64,000 nt of DNA from Skermanella stibiiresistens SB22 (GTDB lineage Bacteria; Pseudomonadota; Alphaproteobacteria; Azospirillales; Azospirillaceae): NCBI RefSeq assembly GCF_000576635.1, contig NZ_AVFL01000002.1:310001-374000 (forward strand), read 5' to 3'. The notes under the pieces are model-generated. The model saw nothing but the letters and a program-made list of their open reading frames with translations, was not told the origin of the DNA and ran no database searches. Positions within the stretch are counted from its first letter, which is position 1. Every line of letters begins with the position of its first letter. Shown here piece by piece: positions 29,823-39,564 of the stretch. The position numbers and the translations under genes were made by a program.

Positions 29823-31748
29823 ATGGAAGTCGCAGCCATTTTCCTGCCGCTGCTGGCGGCGTTCATCGCCGGGTTCTTCGGGCGCCTGATCGGCGACCGG
29901 GGATCCCAAATCGTCACCACGGGCGCCGTTTGCGTCTCCGCCCTGATCTCCGTCTGGCTGTTCGTCGATGTGGCCCTGCACGGCAACGCCCGCACGATCG
30001 AGCTGATGACCTGGATCGACAGCGGCACCTTCGAGGTGTCATGGGCGCTCAAGTTCGACAGCCTGACCGCCGTCATGCTGATCGTGGTCAACACGGTGTC
30101 GTCGATGGTCCACGTGTACTCGATCGGGTACATGAGCCACGACCACCACAAGCCGCGCTTCATGGCCTATCTCAGCCTGTTCACCTTCTTCATGCTGATG
30201 CTGGTGACGGCCGACAACTTCGTGCAGATGTATTTCGGCTGGGAAGGCGTCGGTCTCGCCTCATACCTGCTGATCAACTTCTGGTACGAGAAGCCGAGCG
30301 CCAATGCCGCGTCGATGAAGGCGTTCATCGTCAACCGGGTCGGTGACTTCGGGTTCGCCCTCGGCATCATGGCGATCTTCTTCCTGTTCGGCTCGGTGCA
30401 CTTCGACACCGTGTTCGCCGCCGCCGCCGGGATGGCGGGCCACACGATCAACTTCCTCGGGTTCGATCTGGACGCGCTGACCGTCGCCTGCCTGCTGCTG
30501 TTCATGGGTGCCATGGGCAAGTCGGCGCAGCTCGGCCTGCACACGTGGCTGCCTGACGCGATGGAAGGCCCGACGCCGGTTTCGGCGCTGATCCACGCGG
30601 CCACCATGGTCACCGCCGGCGTCTTCATGGTGGCGCGCCTGTCGCCGATCTTCGAATACGCTCCGGCCGCGCTGAACTTCATCGCCTTCGTCGGCGCCTC
30701 CACCGCCTTCGTCGCCGCGACCATCGGCCTGACCCAGTTCGACATCAAGCGCGTCATCGCCTACTCGACCATGAGCCAGCTCGGCTACATGTTCTTCGCG
30801 CTCGGTGTCTCGGCCTATAGCGCCGCGATGTTCCACCTGATGACGCACGCCTTCTTCAAGGCGCTGCTGTTCCTCGGCGCCGGATCGGTGATCCACGCGC
30901 TGTCGGACGAGCAGGACATGCGGAAGATGGGCGGCGTCTGGCGCCTGATCCCGGTGACCTACGTGATGATGTGGATCGGCAGTCTAGCGCTCGCCGGAAT
31001 CCCATTCTTCGCCGGCTACTACTCGAAGGACATGATCCTGGAGGCGGCCTACGCCTCGCATTCGGCGGTCGGCACCTACGCCTTCTGGCTCGGCATCCTC
31101 GCGGCGCTGATGACGGCCTTCTACTCGTGGCGCCTGATCATCATGACCTTCCATGGCCGTCCGCGCGCCAACGACCGGGTGATGGCCCATGTCCACGAGA
31201 GCCCGCTGATCATGACGATCCCCCTGGGGATCCTCGCGATCGGCGCAGTGTTCGCCGGCATGGTCGCCTACAACTGGTTCGTCGGTGAGGGCAGGGGCGA
31301 GTTCTGGGGCAAGGCGATCTTCGTCCTGCACGAAAACGACACGGTCGAGGCCGCCCACCATGTTCCAGGCTGGGTGCCGCTGGCGCCGTTCATCGCGGGC
31401 CTGATCGGCATCGCGTTGGCCTACCTGTTCTACATGTTCATGCCGCAGCTGCCCGGCATCGTGGCCTCCAAGCTGGGCGGCGTCTACCGGTTCGTCTATC
31501 GCAAGTGGATGTTCGACGAGCTGTACGACAAGCTGTTCGTTCAACCGGCCAAGTTCCTGGGCTATGGCCTGTGGAAATCCGGTGACGGCGCGATCATCGA
31601 CGGCGTGGGTCCCGATGGGATCGCCGCCGCCACCCGCGACGTCGCGTTCCGTGCCGCCCGCCTCCAGTCCGGCTATGTCTATCACTACGCCTTCGCGATG
31701 GTGATCGGTGTGGTGCTGCTGGTCGGCTGGTTCTATTTCTTCGGTTGA
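29823..31748 (+). CDS. nuoL: NADH-quinone oxidoreductase subunit L
   Basis: 641 residues. Antiporter-like subunit with about 15-16 membrane helices and a C-terminal lateral helix. Conserved blocks: F-G-W-E-G-V-G-L-A-S-Y-L-L-I near 139-152 (key glutamate), T-W-L-P-D-A-M-E-G-P-T-P-V-S-A-L-I-H-A-A near 244-263 and H-A-F-F-K-A-L-L-F-L near 343. ATG 29823 is chosen because GAGG is 8 bases upstream; an in-frame GTG at 29814 is the alternative. Confidence 0.97.
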   Translation: MEVAAIFLPLLAAFIAGFFGRLIGDRGSQIVTTGAVCVSALISVWLFVDVALHGNARTIELMTWIDSGTFEVSWALKFDSLTAVMLIVVNTVSSMVHVYSIGYMSHDHHKPRFMAYLSLFTFFMLMLVTADNFVQMYFGWEGVGLASYLLINFWYEKPSANAASMKAFIVNRVGDFGFALGIMAIFFLFGSVHFDTVFAAAAGMAGHTINFLGFDLDALTVACLLLFMGAMGKSAQLGLHTWLPDAMEGPTPVSALIHAATMVTAGVFMVARLSPIFEYAPAALNFIAFVGASTAFVAATIGLTQFDIKRVIAYSTMSQLGYMFFALGVSAYSAAMFHLMTHAFFKALLFLGAGSVIHALSDEQDMRKMGGVWRLIPVTYVMMWIGSLALAGIPFFAGYYSKDMILEAAYASHSAVGTYAFWLGILAALMTAFYSWRLIIMTFHGRPRANDRVMAHVHESPLIMTIPLGILAIGAVFAGMVAYNWFVGEGRGEFWGKAIFVLHENDTVEAAHHVPGWVPLAPFIAGLIGIALAYLFYMFMPQLPGIVASKLGGVYRFVYRKWMFDELYDKLFVQPAKFLGYGLWKSGDGAIIDGVGPDGIAAATRDVAFRAARLQSGYVYHYAFAMVIGVVLLVGWFYFFG

Positions 31749-31769
31749 TACGGCGAGGCAAGACTGATC

Positions 31770-33284
31770 ATGGCTGGCTGGCCCATCCTGTCGCTAACGA
31801 CATTCCTGCCGCTCGTCGGAGCCGCGTTCATCCTTCTGATCCGCGGTGAACCCGACGTGGTGGCGCGCAACGCCCGAAGTGTGGCGTTGTGGACCTCGCT
31901 GATCACCTTCGTGCTTTCGGTGTTCATCTGGTTGAACTTCGACAACTCCACGGCCGCGTTCCAGATGGTGGAGCAGGTCGAGTGGATCCCGGCGTTCAAC
32001 GTCAACTACCACATGGGGGTCGATGGCATCTCGGTGCTATTCGTCCTCCTGTCGACCTTCCTGACCCCGCTGTGCATCCTGGCGAGCTGGGAGTCGGTGA
32101 AGGTCCGCGTCAAGGAATACATGATCGCCTTCCTGGTCCTGGAGACCTTGATGGTCGGCATGTTCTGCGCGTTGGACTTCATCCTCTTCTACATGTTCTT
32201 CGAGGGCGTGCTGATCCCGATGTTCCTGATCATCGGGGTGTGGGGCGGCGCGCGTCGGGTCTACGCGGCGTTCAAGTTCTTCCTCTACACGCTGCTCGGC
32301 TCGGTGCTGATGCTCCTGGCGATCCTGGCCATGTACTTCGTGGCTGGCACGACCGACCTGCCGACGCTGATCCAGACCGACTTCCCGCGCAGCATGCAGA
32401 TCTGGCTGTGGCTGGCGCTGTTCGCTTCCTTCGCGGTCAAGGTTCCGATGTGGCCGGTCCACACTTGGTTGCCCGACGCGCACGTCGAGGCGCCGACGGC
32501 CGGCTCGGTCATCCTGGCGGGCGTTCTGCTGAAGATGGGCGGCTACGGTTTCCTCCGCTTCTCGATCCCGATCCTGCCGGAGGCGACCGAGTACTTCACC
32601 CCACTGATCTACACACTGAGCGTCGTCGCGATCATCTACACCTCGCTCGTGGCGCTGGCCCAGGAGGACATGAAGAAGCTGATCGCCTATTCGTCGATCG
32701 CGCACATGGGCTTCGTCACGATCGGCATGTTCACCATGACCCGTCAGGGTGTCGAGGGCTCGCTGTTCCAGATGCTGAGCCACGGCATCGTTTCCGGCGC
32801 CCTGTTCCTCTGCGTCGGCGTCGTCTACGACCGTCTCCACACCCGCGAGATCGCGCGCTATGGCGGTCTGGTCCAGAACATGCCCAAATACGCGATCGTG
32901 TTCATGCTGATGATGCTGGCCTCGGTCGGATTGCCCGGCACCAGCGGCTTCGTCGGCGAGTTCCTGATCCTGATCGGCGCGTTCCAGGACAACACCTGGG
33001 TGGCATTCCTGGCGACCATCGGCATCATCCTGGGTGCCGCCTACATGCTGTGGCTCTATCGCCGCGTCGTGTTCGGCAAGATCACCAAGGATGACGTCAA
33101 AGGCATGCTCGACCTGAACCCCCGCGAGATCGCGATCTTCGTGCCGCTGGTCGTGCTGGTGCTGTGGATGGGGATCTATCCCGCCACCTTCCTGAACGTC
33201 ATGTCGGTTTCGGTCGAGGCCATGATCAAGAACTATCAAACCGCTCTGGCTGACGGTGTCAGCGCCGCCGTCGCGGTGCGATAG
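31770..33284 (+). CDS. nuoM: NADH-quinone oxidoreductase subunit M
   Basis: 504 residues, antiporter-like ND4 homologue with about 14 membrane helices. M-G-V-D-G-I-S near 82, [11 protein letters not shown] near 143 (conserved Glu), [19 protein letters not shown] near 232-250, A-Y-S-S-I-A-H-M-G near 308. Pumps protons in the membrane arm. Confidence 0.97.
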   Translation: MAGWPILSLTTFLPLVGAAFILLIRGEPDVVARNARSVALWTSLITFVLSVFIWLNFDNSTAAFQMVEQVEWIPAFNVNYHMGVDGISVLFVLLSTFLTPLCILASWESVKVRVKEYMIAFLVLETLMVGMFCALDFILFYMFFEGVLIPMFLIIGVWGGARRVYAAFKFFLYTLLGSVLMLLAILAMYFVAGTTDLPTLIQTDFPRSMQIWLWLALFASFAVKVPMWPVHTWLPDAHVEAPTAGSVILAGVLLKMGGYGFLRFSIPILPEATEYFTPLIYTLSVVAIIYTSLVALAQEDMKKLIAYSSIAHMGFVTIGMFTMTRQGVEGSLFQMLSHGIVSGALFLCVGVVYDRLHTREIARYGGLVQNMPKYAIVFMLMMLASVGLPGTSGFVGEFLILIGAFQDNTWVAFLATIGIILGAAYMLWLYRRVVFGKITKDDVKGMLDLNPREIAIFVPLVVLVLWMGIYPATFLNVMSVSVEAMIKNYQTALADGVSAAVAVR

Positions 33285-33304
33285 GGCCGGGAGGAAGAAT
33301 TCAA

Positions 33305-34762
33305 ATGACCGAATTTCCAGTGCTGACACCGGCCTTGCCGGAGATCTTCATGGCCCTGTCGGCCATCACCCTGCTGATGCTGGGCGTCTTCCGGGGCGAT
33401 GGCGACACGCGGCTTATCTCGTATCTGACGGTCGGCGTCGAGGTGGTCGCGGCCGTACTGGTGCTGACCGGGTCCGGGGTCCGGGAGGTCACCTTCAGCA
33501 ACCTCTTCGTCATGGACAGCTTCGGCGCCTTCATGAAGGTGCTGGTGCTGATGGGGTCCGCCCTCTCGGTGCTGGTCTCGATCAACTACATCGAGCGCGA
33601 GCAGATGAAGCGGATCGAGTTCCCGGTGCTGATGCTGCTGGCCACCCTCGGCATGATGATGATGGTGTCGGCCAACGACCTCATCTCGCTCTATGTCGGT
33701 CTGGAACTGCAGAGTCTGGCCCTCTACGTCCTGGCCGCCTTCCGCCGCGACCACGCGAAATCCAGCGAGGCGGGCCTGAAGTACTTCGTCCTGGGTGCCT
33801 TGTCGTCGGGCATGCTGCTGTACGGCGCTTCGCTGGTCTACGGCTTCGCCGGCACCACCAACTTCTCCGTGCTGGCGGATCTGTTCGCCGGCCATGGCCA
33901 GCAGGCCGGCCACACCTCGATCGGCTTGATCGCCGGCTTGACCTTCGTCGCGGCGGGTCTCGCCTTCAAGATCTCGGCGGTGCCGTTCCACATGTGGACG
34001 CCCGACGTCTACGAGGGCGCTCCGACGCCGGTCACCGCCTTCTTCGCGGTGGCTCCCAAGGTCGCGGCCATCGCCCTGTTCGTCCGTCTCCTGATCGAGC
34101 CGTTCGGTTCGATGGTCGACCAGTGGCGCCAGATCATCTACTTCACCGCCTTGGCGTCGATGGTGCTGGGCTCGTTCGCGGCGATCGGACAGACCAACAT
34201 CAAGCGCCTGATGGCCTATAGCTCGATCGGCCATATCGGCTTCGCGCTGGTTGGCTTGGCGGCCGGCACGGAATTGGGCGTGCGCGGCGTGATGTTCTAC
34301 ATGGCGATCTACATCTTCATGAACATCGGCACCTTCGGCATCATCCTGTGCATGCGCCAGAATGGCCGGATGGTCGAGGAGATCACCGATCTCGCCGGCT
34401 TGTCGAAGACGCATCCGATGCTGGCGCTCGCCATGCTGATCTTCATGTTCTCCATGGCCGGCATCCCGCCGGCGGCGGGCTTCTTCGCCAAGCTGTTCGT
34501 GTTCCAGGCGGCGATCCAGGCCCACCTGTACTCCCTGGCGATCCTGGGCGTGCTGGCGAGCGTGGTCGGCGCGTTCTACTATCTGCGGATCATCAAGGTC
34601 ATGTACTTCGATGAGCCGGTGGAACCGCTGGATCGCAACATCAGCGGCGAGATGACCCTGGTCATCGCGGGCACCAGCCTGTTCACGCTGTTGTTCTTCT
34701 TCTTCCCGTCGCCGTTGCTCAACGGCGCCGCAGCCGCCGCCGCGTCGCTGTTCGCTGGATGA
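33305..34762 (+). CDS. nuoN: NADH-quinone oxidoreductase subunit N
   Basis: 485 residues, antiporter-like ND2 homologue. [13 protein letters not shown] near 129-141, [18 protein letters not shown] near 230-247, and A-Y-S-S-I-G-H-I-G near 305. Last complex I gene; its stop overlaps the birA ATG by 4 bases, so the operon continues into biotin/CoA genes. Confidence 0.97.
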   Translation: MTEFPVLTPALPEIFMALSAITLLMLGVFRGDGDTRLISYLTVGVEVVAAVLVLTGSGVREVTFSNLFVMDSFGAFMKVLVLMGSALSVLVSINYIEREQMKRIEFPVLMLLATLGMMMMVSANDLISLYVGLELQSLALYVLAAFRRDHAKSSEAGLKYFVLGALSSGMLLYGASLVYGFAGTTNFSVLADLFAGHGQQAGHTSIGLIAGLTFVAAGLAFKISAVPFHMWTPDVYEGAPTPVTAFFAVAPKVAAIALFVRLLIEPFGSMVDQWRQIIYFTALASMVLGSFAAIGQTNIKRLMAYSSIGHIGFALVGLAAGTELGVRGVMFYMAIYIFMNIGTFGIILCMRQNGRMVEEITDLAGLSKTHPMLALAMLIFMFSMAGIPPAAGFFAKLFVFQAAIQAHLYSLAILGVLASVVGAFYYLRIIKVMYFDEPVEPLDRNISGEMTLVIAGTSLFTLLFFFFPSPLLNGAAAAAASLFAG

Positions 34763-35580
34763 TGGGATCGCCTCCCGCCGACCGGGCGCTCAAGGGCGAG
34801 GCGCTCAAGGGGTTGCCGCCGGAATATCGGCTGGTGGCCTACGAGAGCCTGGATAGCACGAATGAGGAAGCCAAGAGATTGGCGCGTGACGAGGGTGCCG
34901 GTCACGGCACTCTCGTTTGGGCTTCGCGGCAGACGGCGGGTCGAGGTCGGCGGGGTAGGCCTTGGGCTTCGCCCGAGGGAAATGTCTACGCGAGTTTGAT
35001 CCTGCGGCCCGGCTGCATGCCGGCCCAGGCGGCCCAGCTATCTTTCGCGACGGCGGGGGCCTTGGCCGACGCGCTCCAGCCATTGCTCCCCGAGGCGGTC
35101 TGCCGGTGCAAGTGGCCCAACGACGTGTTGCTGGATGATCGCAAGGTAGCCGGCATCCTGTTGGAGTCGGAGACCGACGCGTCCGGGACCGTCGACTGGC
35201 TGGTCGTCGGCGTCGGCATCAACGTCCAGCACTATCCCCCAGACGCCGAGTTCCCAGCCACCTCCCTCCGCGAGGAGTGCGCGCGTCTCGATGAGCCTCG
35301 CGCCGTTCTGGTCCGCTTCGCCCAGGCTTTCGCGACATGGTACGAGGTCTGGAAGACCGAGGGTTTCGAGCGGATTCGGGAAGGATGGCTGGAAACGGCG
35401 CGGGGTGTCGGTGGCCCGATCACGGTCAGGCTGGCTCACAGTACCCTCGAAGGGGTCTTCGCCGATCTCGACACGGATGGCGCGCTGCTGCTGGAGATGG
35501 AGAATGGCGAGCGCCGGCGGATCACCGCCGGCGATGTCTTCTTTCCGGGATTGACCGCCGTTCCGACCGGGAAGGACTGA
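34759..35580 (+). CDS. birA: biotin--[acetyl-CoA-carboxylase] ligase
   Basis: 273 residues. Catalytic BPL domain only: L-D-S-T-N-E-E-A-K near 31-39, the biotinyl-AMP loop [10 protein letters not shown] near 59-68, C-K-W-P-N-D-V-L-L near 115-123 and V-G-V-G-I-N near 152-157, then a small C-terminal SH3-like domain. It lacks the N-terminal HTH of E. coli BirA, so it should not act as a repressor. It attaches biotin to carboxylases such as AccB. Coupled to nuoN (ATGA) and one base from coaX. Confidence 0.95.
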   Translation: MMGSPPADRALKGEALKGLPPEYRLVAYESLDSTNEEAKRLARDEGAGHGTLVWASRQTAGRGRRGRPWASPEGNVYASLILRPGCMPAQAAQLSFATAGALADALQPLLPEAVCRCKWPNDVLLDDRKVAGILLESETDASGTVDWLVVGVGINVQHYPPDAEFPATSLREECARLDEPRAVLVRFAQAFATWYEVWKTEGFERIREGWLETARGVGGPITVRLAHSTLEGVFADLDTDGALLLEMENGERRRITAGDVFFPGLTAVPTGKD

Positions 35581-35581
35581 C

Positions 35582-36367
35582 ATGCTGCTCGCGATCGACG
35601 CTGGCAACACGAATGTGGTGTTCGCGGTATTCGATGGGGATAGCAAGCAGGGTCAATGGCGGATCTCGACGGATGGGCGCCGCACCGCCGATGAATACGC
35701 GGTCTGGCTGACCAGCCTGATGACCATGAAGGGGCTGCGCCGGGAGGACATCGACGCCGCCATCCTCGGCAGCGTCGTGCCCGCCGCGACGTTCAACCTC
35801 CAGCGCCTGTGCCGCGATCACTTCGGCGTGGAGCCGATGCGGATCGGCGCACCGGGAGTGCGGCTCGGCATCGAAATCCGGATCGACAATCCGAGGGAGG
35901 CCGGCGCCGACCGATTGCTCAACGCGATAGCGGCGGTCGCGACCTATCCGGCGCCGCTGGTCGTGGTCGATATCGGCACGGGGACGACCTTCGACATCGT
36001 CGATCGTGATGGTGGCTTCTGCGGCGGCGTGATCGCGCCCGGCCCCAGCCTCGCCCTCGATGCCCTGCACCGTGTGGCGGCGCAGCTGCCCAAGGTCGAT
36101 ATCGTCAGGCCAGCGACCGTCATCGGCAAGGGAACGGTCGGCGCGATGCAGTCGGGCATGTTCTGGGGCTATCTCAGCATGATCGAAGGTCTGCTGACGC
36201 GGATAGAGGCCGAATTGTCGCCGACGGGAGACCCGCCCGTGACAGTGATCGTCACCGGGGGACTTGGCGCCCAGTTCGCGGAAGCCACTTCCATGATCGA
36301 TCACATCGACAACGAACTGACCCTGCGGGGTCTCCTCCTTGTCCATCAACGCAACACGGCTTCATGA
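35582..36367 (+). CDS. coaX: type III pantothenate kinase
   Basis: 261 residues. ASKHA-fold marks: L-L-A-I-D-A-G-N-T-N-V-V-F-A near 2-15 (phosphate-1, catalytic Asp), G-A-D-R-L-L-N-A-I-A near 107-116, V-V-D-I-G-T-G-T-T-F-D near 128-138 and G-G-V-I-A-P-G near 147. Performs the first step of CoA synthesis, insensitive to CoA feedback in this type. Overlaps rnj by 4 bases. Confidence 0.96.
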   Translation: MLLAIDAGNTNVVFAVFDGDSKQGQWRISTDGRRTADEYAVWLTSLMTMKGLRREDIDAAILGSVVPAATFNLQRLCRDHFGVEPMRIGAPGVRLGIEIRIDNPREAGADRLLNAIAAVATYPAPLVVVDIGTGTTFDIVDRDGGFCGGVIAPGPSLALDALHRVAAQLPKVDIVRPATVIGKGTVGAMQSGMFWGYLSMIEGLLTRIEAELSPTGDPPVTVIVTGGLGAQFAEATSMIDHIDNELTLRGLLLVHQRNTAS

Positions 36368-38040
36368 CATCATCTCCCGATCTCCACCGCCCCGGCTCCG
36401 ACGAGATCCACTTCCTGCCTCTCGGAGGCTCCGGTGAAATCGGCATGAACCTCAATCTCTATGGTCATGCGGGCAAATGGCTAATGGTGGATCTGGGGAT
36501 ATCGTTCGGCGACGAGACAATGCCGGGCGTCGACGTGATCATGCCTGATCCAACGTTCATCCGCGACCGGCGGGACGATCTGGTCGGGCTGGTGCTGACG
36601 CACGCCCATGAGGACCATATCGGTGCCGTGCAATATCTGTGGCCGGAACTTCGCTGCCCCGTCTACGCGACACCGTTCACCGCGTCGGTCCTGCGAGCCA
36701 AGCTGGTCGAACGGAACCTCGCCACCAAGGTGGAGATCATCGAGGTACCGCTGTCGGGGCGGTTCCGGGTGGGCCCCTTCGACGTCGAGCTGATCACCGT
36801 GACCCATTCCGTCCTGGAGCCGAATGCGCTTGTCCTGCGCACTCCCCTGGGCGCCGTACTGCACACCGGGGATTGGAAGCTCGACCCCGATCCCGTCGTG
36901 GGTGCCACCACTGACGAGGCCGCGCTGCGCCGGTTGGGCGACGAAGGCGTGCTGGCGATGGTCTGCGACAGCACCAACGCCATGGTCCCAGGATCCTCGG
37001 GTTCGGAGGCGGCCGTCCGGGACAGCTTGGTGAAGCTGTTCGCCACCCTCGAAAACCGCATCGCGATCAGTTGCTTCGCCACCAACGTGGCCCGGCTGGA
37101 GAGCATCGCCACCGCCGCGGCGGCGGCTGACCGCAACGTGGCCCTGGTCGGACGCTCCCTCTGGCGGATCAACGAGGCCGCCCGGGCGAACGGCTACCTG
37201 AAGGACGTCGCGCCCTTTCTGAGCGAGCGCGACGCCGGGTTCCTGCCGCGCGACAGGACGGTTCTGATCTGCACCGGCAGCCAGGGGGAGCCTCGTTCCG
37301 CCTTGTCGAGGATCGCGGCCGACGACCACCCCGAGATCACCCTGGAACGCGGCGACACGGTGATATTCTCGTCACGCGAGATCCCGGGCAACGAGCGGGC
37401 GATCGGCAGGGTACAGAACATGCTGATCGGGCAGGGTGTGGAGGTCATCACCGCCGACACGGAGTTCGTCCACGTCTCCGGGCATCCGGCGCGGGACGAA
37501 CTCACCCGCATGTACCAGTGGGTCCGCCCGAAGCTGGCGGTGCCGATCCATGGCGAGATCCGCCACCAGACCGAGCACGCGCTGCTGGCCCGCAAATGCC
37601 AGGTTCCCGACACCATCATTCCGGAGAATGGCTCCATCATCCGGCTGGTTCCCGGTCCGGCCGAGGTGGTAGGGCAGGTCCAGCACGGCCGCCTCGCACT
37701 TGACGGCAAGCGGATCGTGCCCTTGGACGCCGGAGTGATGCGGGGCCGGCATCGCATGATGTACAACGGCGCGGCGGTCGCCACCCTGGTGATGAACGCC
37801 GCCGGTGAGTTGGTGAGCCCGCCGCAGGTCACCGCCATGGGCGTGGTCGAGGGACCCGAGGCGGCAGATATCCTGGGCGAGGTCGCCCACGCCGTGGGCA
37901 AGGCGGTGGAGGAACTGCCCCAACCGACCCGACTGGACGACGAGGCGGTCCGCCAAGCCGCCCGTATCGCGGTTCGCCGCGCCTTCAACGCCAGCCAGGG
38001 CAAAAAGCCGCTCACGGAAGTGCATCTGGTTCGGCTATAG
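36364..38040 (+). CDS. rnj: ribonuclease J
   Basis: 558 residues. Metallo-beta-lactamase/beta-CASP RNase: F-L-P-L-G-G-S-G-E-I-G-M-N near 18-30, the metal motif T-H-A-H-E-D-H-I-G-A near 79-88, a further H-S-V-L-E, D-S-T-N-A near 200, C-T-G-S-Q-G-E-P near 302-309, V-H-V-S-G-H near 370 and the KH-like C-terminal domain. Endo- and 5'-exoribonuclease in mRNA decay and rRNA maturation in Alphaproteobacteria. Its place behind nuo-birA-coaX is conserved in the class. Confidence 0.96.
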   Translation: MTSSPDLHRPGSDEIHFLPLGGSGEIGMNLNLYGHAGKWLMVDLGISFGDETMPGVDVIMPDPTFIRDRRDDLVGLVLTHAHEDHIGAVQYLWPELRCPVYATPFTASVLRAKLVERNLATKVEIIEVPLSGRFRVGPFDVELITVTHSVLEPNALVLRTPLGAVLHTGDWKLDPDPVVGATTDEAALRRLGDEGVLAMVCDSTNAMVPGSSGSEAAVRDSLVKLFATLENRIAISCFATNVARLESIATAAAAADRNVALVGRSLWRINEAARANGYLKDVAPFLSERDAGFLPRDRTVLICTGSQGEPRSALSRIAADDHPEITLERGDTVIFSSREIPGNERAIGRVQNMLIGQGVEVITADTEFVHVSGHPARDELTRMYQWVRPKLAVPIHGEIRHQTEHALLARKCQVPDTIIPENGSIIRLVPGPAEVVGQVQHGRLALDGKRIVPLDAGVMRGRHRMMYNGAAVATLVMNAAGELVSPPQVTAMGVVEGPEAADILGEVAHAVGKAVEELPQPTRLDDEAVRQAARIAVRRAFNASQGKKPLTEVHLVRL

Positions 38041-38098
38041 GAAGGGCGCTCCGGCCGCGATACGCCGGCTTCGATTACGAAAACAGGGGAACCCGCGC

Positions 38099-38503
38099 AT
38101 GATCGGCAAACTCAACCATGTGGCGATCGCCGTGCCTGATCTCGAAAAGGCGACGGCGCTCTACCGCGATACTCTTGGTGCCACCGTCTCGGCTCCGATC
38201 GACCAGCCAGCCCATGGGGTCACGGTGGTCTTCGTGGAATTGCCGAACACCAAGATCGAGTTGCTGTATCCGCTGGGCGAGACCAGCCCGATCGCCAAGT
38301 TCCTGGCCGGCAACCCGTCGGGCGGCATCCATCACGTCTGCTACGAGGTGCCGGACATCCTTGTGGCTCGCGACAAGATGAAGGCGGACGGCGCCCGCGT
38401 ATTGGGTGATGGCGAGCCGAAGATCGGCGCCCACGACAAGCCGGTGCTCTTCCTGCATCCCAAGGATTTCCTAGGCACTCTGGTGGAACTGGAACAGGCC
38501 TGA
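38099..38503 (+). CDS. mce: methylmalonyl-CoA epimerase
   Basis: 134 residues of the vicinal-oxygen-chelate fold: L-N-H-V-A-I-A-V near 4-11, G-I-H-H-V-C-Y-E-V near 78-86, and a C-terminal L-V-E-L-E-Q, giving the paired beta-alpha-beta modules and metal ligands (His6, Glu and His positions). Interconverts (R)- and (S)-methylmalonyl-CoA in propionate metabolism. Three bases before the DUF1467 gene, the usual alphaproteobacterial neighbour. Confidence 0.93.
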   Translation: MIGKLNHVAIAVPDLEKATALYRDTLGATVSAPIDQPAHGVTVVFVELPNTKIELLYPLGETSPIAKFLAGNPSGGIHHVCYEVPDILVARDKMKADGARVLGDGEPKIGAHDKPVLFLHPKDFLGTLVELEQA

Positions 38504-38506
38504 CAC

Positions 38507-38740
38507 ATGGGTTGGATCAGTGGCATCGCCGTCTACTTCGTCGTTTGGTGGACGGTTCTCTTCGCGGTTCTGCCGTGGGGATCCCACGCTCCGGAACGGG
38601 CCGAGCCCGGCATGGCGGATGGCGCTCCCGCCAAGCCGCGGATCGGCCTCAAATTCGCCGTGACCACGGCGGTATCGGCCGTGATCTGGCTGCTCATCCA
38701 TCTGACCGTCACGTCCGGTCTGATCTCCTTCCGGACGTGA
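38507..38740 (+). CDS. DUF1467 family small membrane protein
   Basis: 77 residues with two predicted membrane helices (about 4-24 and 50-72). The N-terminus G-I-A-V-Y-F-V-V-W-W-T-V-L-F-A-V-L-P is diagnostic of DUF1467. Function unknown; it is regularly placed after mce and before or near proS in Alphaproteobacteria, as here. Confidence 0.9.
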   Translation: MGWISGIAVYFVVWWTVLFAVLPWGSHAPERAEPGMADGAPAKPRIGLKFAVTTAVSAVIWLLIHLTVTSGLISFRT

Positions 38741-38764
38741 GCCCACCAGGGAAAGCATCGTGGC

Positions 38765-39334
38765 ATGGCCATGACCTATTGCGAGGCGGCGCCGGGACAT
38801 CCTTGGCACGGCCCCTATCACGACACCGAATACGGCTTTCCGTCGGCTGACGAGCGCGTGCTGTTCGAGCGCCTTGTCCTCGAGATCAACCAAGCGGGTC
38901 TGTCGTGGCTGACGATCCTGAAGAAACGGGCGGCCTTCGCCGCCGCCTTCGAGAACTACGACGTGGATCGGGTCGCGGAGTATGGCGAGGAGGAGCGCGC
39001 CCGATTGCTGGCCGACGCGGGGATCATCCGCAACCGGCTCAAGGTGGACGCGGTGATCGAGAACGCCAAACGCGTCCGCGCCTTGCGGGACAGCCATGGG
39101 GGATTCGCAGGTTGGTTGGACGCCCACCACCCGATGGACAAGGCCGGTTGGGTCAAGCTCTTCAAGGGCCAGTTCCGCTTCACCGGGGGGGAGATCGTCA
39201 ACGAGTTTCTGATGAGCCTCGGTTACCTGCCGGGCGCCCATCATTTGGGCTGCCCAGTCGAAACACAGATCGCAACGCTCGATCCGCCCTGGATTCGAGC
39301 CCGACGGGCTGGGTACACCGGTTACGGAGCCTAA
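38765..39334 (+). CDS. tag: DNA-3-methyladenine glycosylase I
   Basis: 189 residues. Y-C-E at residues 5-7 with H-D-T-E-Y-G near 20-25 (first zinc/base-binding set), L-E-I-N-Q-A-G-L-S-W near 40-49, I-I-R-N-R-L-K near 82-88, and G-A-H-H-L-G-C-P near 159-166 giving the C-terminal His/Cys zinc ligands. Removes 3-methyladenine from alkylated DNA. Last gene of the block before a 500-base gap. Confidence 0.94.
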   Translation: MAMTYCEAAPGHPWHGPYHDTEYGFPSADERVLFERLVLEINQAGLSWLTILKKRAAFAAAFENYDVDRVAEYGEEERARLLADAGIIRNRLKVDAVIENAKRVRALRDSHGGFAGWLDAHHPMDKAGWVKLFKGQFRFTGGEIVNEFLMSLGYLPGAHHLGCPVETQIATLDPPWIRARRAGYTGYGA

Positions 39335-39370
39335 AAAACAGGCTTAACCATGGATGAAACTCGCTCAATC

Positions 39371-39446
39371 GCATACAAAATGGGCAAAAGAGCAAGAAAA
39401 TGAGCAAAAGAAAAGGCGAGCCCCATTTTGTGGCTTGCCTTGCTCA
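39371..39446 (+). repeat. A-rich GCAAAAG repeats and long imperfect hairpin downstream of tag
   Basis: Short repeats of the form GCAAAAG / GCAAGAAAA / AGCAAAAGA are followed by a stem AAGGCGAGCC/GGCTTGCCTT (one G-T pair, loop CCATTTTGT, about 39412-39440) that can be extended by TGAGC/GCTCA with a 5'-side bulge. The composition is sharply more AT-rich than the surroundings. It may end tag transcription or act upstream of the candidate small RNA. Confidence 0.45.
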
Positions 39447-39454
39447 GTCGCTCA

Positions 39455-39460
39455 TACAAT
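39455..39460 (+). promoter_or_regulatory. candidate -10 box of small RNA
   Basis: TACAAT, five of six to consensus, in an AT-rich stretch. The nearest -35-like boxes (TTGCCT, CTTGCC) give short spacers of 14-15, so the -35 is uncertain. Confidence 0.35.
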
Positions 39461-39466
39461 AATTTT

Positions 39467-39564
39467 TATCGCTGAGAGGGTTTATCCCTCTTACCGACGC
39501 CTGGTGGCGATTCCTCCCTAACTTCGGGCCGCGCTGCGGTGACAGCGCGGTCCTTTTTCTTTTT
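39467..39564 (+). ncRNA. candidate trans-acting small RNA (~98 nt, three stem-loops)
   Basis: After the TACAAT box three stems follow: AGAGGG/CCCTCT (39475-39491), CGCC/GGCG with loop TGGT (39498-39509) and an 11-bp terminator stem (39526-39553) with a T5-C-T5 tail. Between stems two and three is an unpaired ATTCCTCCCTAACTT, whose CCTCCC could pair with ribosome-binding sites. No ORF with a ribosome site is present. Three stems, an accessible pyrimidine-rich anti-SD and an intrinsic terminator is the layout of many alphaproteobacterial regulatory RNAs. I cannot assign it to a named family. Confidence 0.5.
39526..39564 (+). terminator. strong intrinsic terminator
   Basis: GGGCCGCGCTG pairs with CAGCGCGGTCC (11 bp, one G-T), loop CGGTGA, then TTTTTCTTTT. 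The clearest U-tailed terminator on the plus strand of the window. It lies 275 bases before the next gene, so it ends an upstream or non-coding transcript. Confidence 0.85.

Noticed and set aside
39500-39510. CCTGGTGGC resembles the 5' end of 5S rRNA
   Set aside because: The rest of the 5S sequence is absent; the string is just one small hairpin.
39471-39553. A TPP, SAM-II or similar riboswitch before the BMP-family gene
   Set aside because: CTGAGA and a terminator are present, but the conserved cores of these classes are absent and the gene starts 275 bases after the terminator.
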